NCBI GenBank assembly: GCA_028456385.1
Contig: JALNQF010000836.1
Span: 1 to 12,933, forward strand
Reading direction: 5' to 3'
Origin: Ophiosphaerella korrae
Lineage: Eukaryota > Ascomycota > Dothideomycetes > Pleosporales > Phaeosphaeriaceae
Length of the DNA stretch: 12,933 nt
The position numbers and the translations under genes are program-made. Below, one piece after another: positions 10,061 through 12,933 of the stretch. The notes under the pieces were generated by a model that ran no database searches, was not told the DNA's origin, and saw nothing but the letters and a program-made list of their open reading frames with translations. How positions within the stretch are numbered: position 1 is the first letter of the stretch; the number at the start of each line of letters is the position of its first letter.

Positions 10061-10222
10061 GAAGAATAGGAAGTTAAAGAAATCTTATAGTACTAGTTCT
10101 ATAATAGAAAAAATTACTACTTAGTAGAATAGATAGGTATAGACGAAAAAGGACAACTATAGGAAAAAACATAGGAACTAGAAGATAATCTTAATTACTC
10201 TAAGAAACTAAAAGACTTCTAA
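10061..10222 (+). other. C-terminal chromodomain of the inner element
   Basis: Residues 1761-1811 read E-V-K-E-I-L, N-R-K-N-Y-Y-L-V-E-stop, then stop-E-L-E-D-N-L and K-L-K-D-F, matching the chromodomain order E-V-E-x-I-L ... Y-L-V-K-W-K-G ... T-W-E-P-x-x-N-L. Both conserved Trp codons are TAG. Chromodomains of this group bind methylated histone H3 and direct insertion to heterochromatin, which suits an element nested in another one. The outer copy's equivalent is outside the window. Confidence 0.82.
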
Positions 10223-10664
10223 AGTTAAAACCCTCTAGAACGCCTAGTAGTAAACTAAGAGAACTAATATTACTAACAATAGATAGAGAGATAATAGGAA
10301 TATCTAATATAGGATCTACTACAATAAATACTTTATCTAAGTCTAGCTTAGCTTCTAGAGCTACTAACTATTTAGCTAATTTCTTATTATTTAAGGCTTT
10401 TATCTTATAAAGATAAGAGAGACGAGCTTAATTCTCTACTAGCTTACTTTACGTAAGCTCTTAGATTTGCTTATGCTTAGCTTTAGCCTCTACAATTTAA
10501 GATAGTAATTTCTCTTAAGTCTAGTTAATAGCTTTTCCTATTATTACTAAGCCTAGACGCAAGAATAAGTATAATAAACGTACACTTAGAAAGAGAGATA
10601 CTAGATATATTATAGGAACTATATATATTTGTATAAATACACGCCTTATAAGCCCTACTATTGT
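10203..10664 (-). pseudogene. Possible antisense coding remnant at the 3' end of the inner element
   Basis: On the minus strand one frame (codons with the low coordinate divisible by 3) has only seven stops in about 155 codons, all TAA or TAG. The last 55 codons (10367 down to 10203) are open, and so are about 46 at the upper end. The middle part reads like a mutated coiled coil: I-V-E-A-K-A-K-H-K, later L-V-A-L-E-A-K-L-D-L-D followed by V-F-I-V-V-D-P. The plus strand here (about 10320-10560) is pyrimidine-rich, whereas the gag-pol sense strand is A/G-rich elsewhere. That switch fits a gene read leftward. I do not recognise the product, no ATG is visible, and a chance frame in AT-rich DNA is possible. 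Its 3' end overlaps the chromodomain end. Confidence 0.35.
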
Positions 10665-10882
10665 TTATAGAAATAATATAAAGAAGAGACTTAGGATTTA
10701 ATTTAGGAGAAGTATAACAAGAACAAGGAAATATTTTAACACTATTATATAATACTTAATTAGTAAGAAGATAGTAATAGCGTGTAGATAAAATAGGTAT
10801 AAGGGAGGATAAAGAACTCTATATTAATAAAGAAACTAGATTAATAATACTAGCTCTAGAATAGATAAACTAAGACCTATCT
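10259..10882. other. Long 3' region between gag-pol and the 3' LTR of the inner element
   Basis: This is about 620 bp with no conserved gag-pol sequence, long for the part between pol and the polypurine tract. Its left two thirds hold the minus-strand coding-like frame described separately. A plus-strand frame (about 10527-10700) is open for nearly 60 codons and Lys/Arg-rich, but I see no family resemblance in it. From about 10700 to 10880 nothing can be supported. Confidence 0.55.
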
Positions 10883-10896
10883 AGAAAGAGAGATAG
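10883..10896 (+). promoter_or_regulatory. Polypurine tract before the 3' LTR
   Basis: The run AGAAAGAGAGA (10883-10893) followed by TAG ends directly at the TG of the 3' LTR. This is the expected place for the primer of plus-strand cDNA synthesis. The single T in the last four bases interrupts the run and may be original or mutated. Confidence 0.75.
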
Positions 10897-11369
10897 TGTT
10901 ATAGGTGTAATAAAAGAAATCGAGATAGAACTAATTAGTCTTAACTTAGGTACTAACGAAGTATAGGACGAGTAGAGTAATAATCTTGATTAGGAGACTA
11001 CATATAATTAGGATACTTAGGGTAATCTATAATCTATAGGCTCTTAGCAGTAATAGATTATAGATTAAGACGATCTATAATCTATAGGCTCTTAGTAGCA
11101 ATAGATTATAGATTAAGATAATCTATAATCTATTAGTCTTAGTAAATATAGATTATAGATTATAATAAGTATATAGCTAATAACCTGCGTATTATTAGGA
11201 TAGTATTAGTAATTTAATCTCTTAACTATAGAACGCTAGTGCGAGATAGTTACAAAATATCCTCTACTATTTATATTTATTGTAGATCCTAATACAAGCT
11301 TTACTATTACCTCCTAATTTACTAACCCCTTATATAGGTGCCTATAGTTAATAATAGGTAACTATAACA
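10897..11369 (+). repeat. 3' LTR of the inner element
   Basis: It is 473 bp. The ends TGTTATAG and CTATAACA are perfect 8-bp inverted repeats and keep the original TG and CA. It is colinear with the 5' LTR at an offset of 6,641 bp. Differences are nearly all C/T or G/A; many sites have CpA in one LTR and TpA in the other. The right end is fixed by the adjoining AATAT duplication and by the return of the outer pol sequence. Confidence 0.94.
11024..11161. repeat. Three tandem 48-bp hairpin units in the inner 3' LTR
   Basis: This is the same array as at 4383-4520. All six 13-14 base arms are intact here, including the arm that is mutated in the second unit of the 5' LTR. The preserved pairing may simply reflect that the arms contain no CpA or TpG and so cannot be hit by RIP. 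Confidence 0.9.
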
Positions 11370-11374
11370 AATAT
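11370..11374. repeat. Right 5-bp target-site duplication (AATAT) of the inner element
   Basis: It matches 4251-4255. The outer pol continues at 11375 with ATAACC, as in the uninterrupted inner pol at 8330-8338. Confidence 0.93.
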
Positions 11375-12933
11375 ATAACCTAGAACTACTTATAATAGTT
11401 AAAATAGACGTATTTAACTTAGTCTATAGAATAGTACTAATATAAAAGGACTTAGATACTAAATAAGAATACTTAGTTAAGTACTTCTTTAAGAAAATAA
11501 AGCTAGTAGAGCTTAACTACCTAATCTATAACAAAGAAATATTAGTAATCTATAAAGTATTTAAGTAATAGAGAGTATATTTACAAAGAGTAAAATACTA
11601 AACAAAAGTTTATATAGACTATAAGAATCTTATAAGATTTATAATAAATAAAGACTTGTTATAATACTATATAAGATAGTAAGAGTTTCTATTAATATTT
11701 AATATAGAAATAATATATACTAAAGGTAAAGACAATTAATTTATAGACGCCTTAAGTAGAAGACTAGACTTATAAGAAGAGGTAAATACTACTAGTATAG
11801 TTCTAATTAAGAATAAAGAAGGATACCTAGTTTTAAATATACCTAAGATAGCTATAATACTTAAAAAAAGGAGTAGTAAGCTAGATAAGTAGATATAAGA
11901 AGAAATAGAAAAAGCTACTAAAGAGATAGAAAAACTTAAAATCTAAGAGGGATTTATAAAAGCTTATAGAAGAATATATATTCTAAGAAAGATATAAAGA
12001 GAATTTATATAATAATTCTATAGATTACTAGTATATAGATACTAAGGTATTAATAAAATATTAGATAGACTCTTAAGAGATTACTATACCTTAAGAGTAA
12101 AATAACTAGTAATAGAAGTACTATAAGACTATATAAAGTACTATAGAAATAAGTATAATAGATACGTACTATATAAGATACTATAACTAGTTAAGATACT
12201 AGAATAACTATAGGGAGTTATTATAATAGACTTTATTACAAAACTACTAAAGTCTAAAGACCTAATATTAAGTATTAAGTATAATAGAATCCTAATAATA
12301 GTAGATAAACTTATAAAGTACTCTTACTTTAGACTATATAAAGAAAAAAGTAGGATAGAAGTTACTATATACTAGGTTCTAGAAACTATAATTAGCTAAT
12401 ATAGTATTCTAGATAAGATTATTATAGATAAAGATATATAATTTATATTAAAACTATAGAGAATAATATTATTATAATTAAGAATCTAGTATATAATATT
12501 AATAGTATATTATTTATAGATAGATAGATAATTAGAACGTATAAACTAGATAGTAGAATAGTACTTAAGATACTATCTTAACTATAACTAGAACAATTAG
12601 GTATAGTTACTACCTATAGTATAGTTAGTATATAACAGCGTAAAGAATATAGCTATAAGAGTATTACTCTTTTTTGTAAACTATAGATTTAACCCTAATA
12701 TATACTAAATACTAAGATTCTAAGTATCTTAGTTTCTAAGAGGAGAAAACTTTATAAATAGACTTAAGGAGATATATAATTAACTATAATAGGACGTAGA
12801 ATTCTTATAAGATTAGATAGTAAAGTACTATAATAAAAAGTACTAAGAGTATAAAGTAGACTTTACGCAAGATAACTTAATAAGGTAGTTTTAATAATTA
12901 ACTAAAAAGAGTAAATAGTAGATAAAGCTATCT
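11375..12933 (+). pseudogene. Outer gag-pol, right part (RNase H and integrase), cut by the window edge
   Basis: The frame (first base at coordinate 1 modulo 3, as in the outer RT) runs unbroken to the window end apart from stops. RNase H acids are visible at 11407 (K-I-D), 11617 (Y-I-D-Y-K-N-L) and 11746 (I-D-A-L-S-R-R). The integrase zinc ligands are Tyr. The catalytic codons are kept at 12229 (I-I-D-F-I-T-K-L), 12427 (I-I-D-K-D) and 12535 (L-E-R-I-N), again D-x35-E. After the Y-Y-N-K-K block at about 12828 the sequence differs clearly from the inner copy, as expected for the variable start of the integrase C-terminal region. Gln and Trp codons are mostly TAA/TAG. The chromodomain and 3' LTR are beyond the window. 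Confidence 0.9.

Larger units (their letters stand above)
4790..10258 (+). pseudogene. Inner gag-pol polyprotein, complete in length, RIP-degenerated
   Basis: About 1,820 codons keep one frame (first base at coordinate 2 modulo 3) from the presumed start ATA 4790 through Gag, zinc knuckles, protease, RT, RNase H, integrase and chromodomain. I checked this at each motif. The start is inferred: ATA stands where ATG is expected, and the codon before it (4787) is also ATA and could be the real one. The end is uncertain; TAA at 10256 is the first stop that is not easily read as a mutated Gln or Trp just past the chromodomain. Gag and Pol therefore seem to have been made as one polyprotein without a frameshift, unlike elements with separate gag and pol frames. 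Well over a hundred TAA/TAG codons interrupt it. The domain entries below give details, with residues numbered from 4790. Confidence 0.9.
4256..11369 (+). mobile_element. Inner, structurally complete Ty3/gypsy chromovirus (Pyret-like), RIP-inactivated
   Basis: The element is 7,114 bp with two equal 473-bp LTRs, TG...CA ends, a 5-bp target duplication, a 61-bp leader, one gag-pol frame, a long 3' region and a polypurine tract. Protease, RT, RNase H, integrase and a final chromodomain, in that order, place it among chromoviruses. The domain with a W-x2-C-x4-C-x2-H pattern between nucleocapsid and protease is, as I recall, the feature described for Pyret of Magnaporthe; the overall size and LTR length also resemble it. 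That naming is from memory, not from a search. It inserted into a relative and was then mutated, so it now encodes no protein. Confidence 0.92.
185..12933 (+). mobile_element. Outer Ty3/gypsy chromovirus-type LTR retrotransposon, interrupted and cut by the window edge
   Basis: This element comprises a 5' LTR (185-646), a leader (647-707) and a degenerate gag-pol in two pieces (708-4255 and 11375-12933). The inner element at 4256-11369 separates the pieces. The reading frame joins exactly: the last base before the insertion and the first two after the right-hand duplication form the same codon seen in the uninterrupted inner copy. Its integrase C-terminus, chromodomain, 3' region and 3' LTR lie to the right of the window. 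Stop codons and lost active-site residues throughout show that it is inactive. The outer and inner copies align along almost their whole internal length, with mostly transition differences, so they are relatives in one family. Confidence 0.9.

Noticed and set aside
10527..10700. Plus-strand open frame rich in Lys/Arg in the 3' region
   Set aside because: It is about 58 codons long, has no start codon, no family resemblance and no upstream support, and AT-rich DNA gives such frames by chance.
11370..12933. A third, independent element beginning after the second LTR
   Set aside because: It starts at the exact codon where the outer pol at 4255 stops and keeps that frame, so it is the right half of the outer element.
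708..12933. Nuclear code with TAA/TAG reassigned to Gln
   Set aside because: Stops stand for both Trp and Gln, and Cys, His, Asp and Gly are also changed at CpA/TpG steps. Mutation explains all of these; a code change would not.
1..12933. AT-rich mitochondrial genome or plasmid
   Set aside because: All long frames belong to Ty3/gypsy Gag-Pol with LTRs and a target duplication. No mitochondrial gene, tRNA or intron is seen.
1..12933. CpG-methylation decay as the cause of the base bias
   Set aside because: CpG (mostly ACG and GCG) is still common, while CpA/TpG is the depleted pair. Decay of methylated CpG alone would create TpG and CpA, not remove them.

Overview
The window is a block of dead retrotransposon DNA of the kind found in AT-rich, heterochromatic parts of filamentous ascomycete (Pezizomycotina) genomes. 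It is strongly AT-rich and dominated by TpA. CpA and TpG are scarce, and coding frames are broken almost only by TAA/TAG where Gln or Trp is expected. This is the pattern left by repeat-induced point mutation (RIP). I see no intact gene, no tRNA or rRNA, and no CRISPR array. The species cannot be named from this sequence.

Layout: 1-184 is mutated flanking DNA. From 185 to the window edge there is one Ty3/gypsy-type element (the outer copy): LTR 185-646, leader 647-707, then gag-pol from 708. At 4255 the outer pol is interrupted by a second, complete member of the same family (the inner copy, 4256-11369, 7,114 bp). A direct AATAT duplication at 4251-4255 and 11370-11374 flanks the inner copy. 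The outer pol resumes at 11375 at the next base of the same codon and runs, still degenerate, to 12933 inside the integrase C-terminal region. The window is therefore a nested insertion, not three separate elements.

The inner copy has two 473-bp LTRs (4256-4728 and 10897-11369). They differ at about 40 positions, of which about 38 are transitions, with no indels. The LTRs end TG...CA and carry three tandem 48-bp units, each able to form a 14-bp hairpin. Between them lie a 61-bp leader, one continuous gag-pol frame of about 1,820 codons (4790-10258), a 3' region of about 640 bp with a coding-like frame on the minus strand, and a polypurine tract at the 3' LTR. Domain order is Gag, two CCHC zinc knuckles, a long extra domain with a W-C-C-H signature, aspartic protease, reverse transcriptase, RNase H, integrase and chromodomain. 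That makes it a chromovirus, and the extra domain recalls the Pyret type of fungal element.

In a living element these parts would cooperate. Gag packages the RNA, protease cuts the polyprotein, RT/RNase H copies the RNA, integrase inserts the cDNA, and the chromodomain steers insertion toward methylated heterochromatin. Here every step is disabled. The zinc-ligand Cys and His codons have mostly become Tyr, the protease and RT active-site Asp codons have become Asn, and Trp and Gln codons have become stops. The two copies differ in the central module of the LTR and in part of gag-pol, so they are related subfamilies rather than identical copies.
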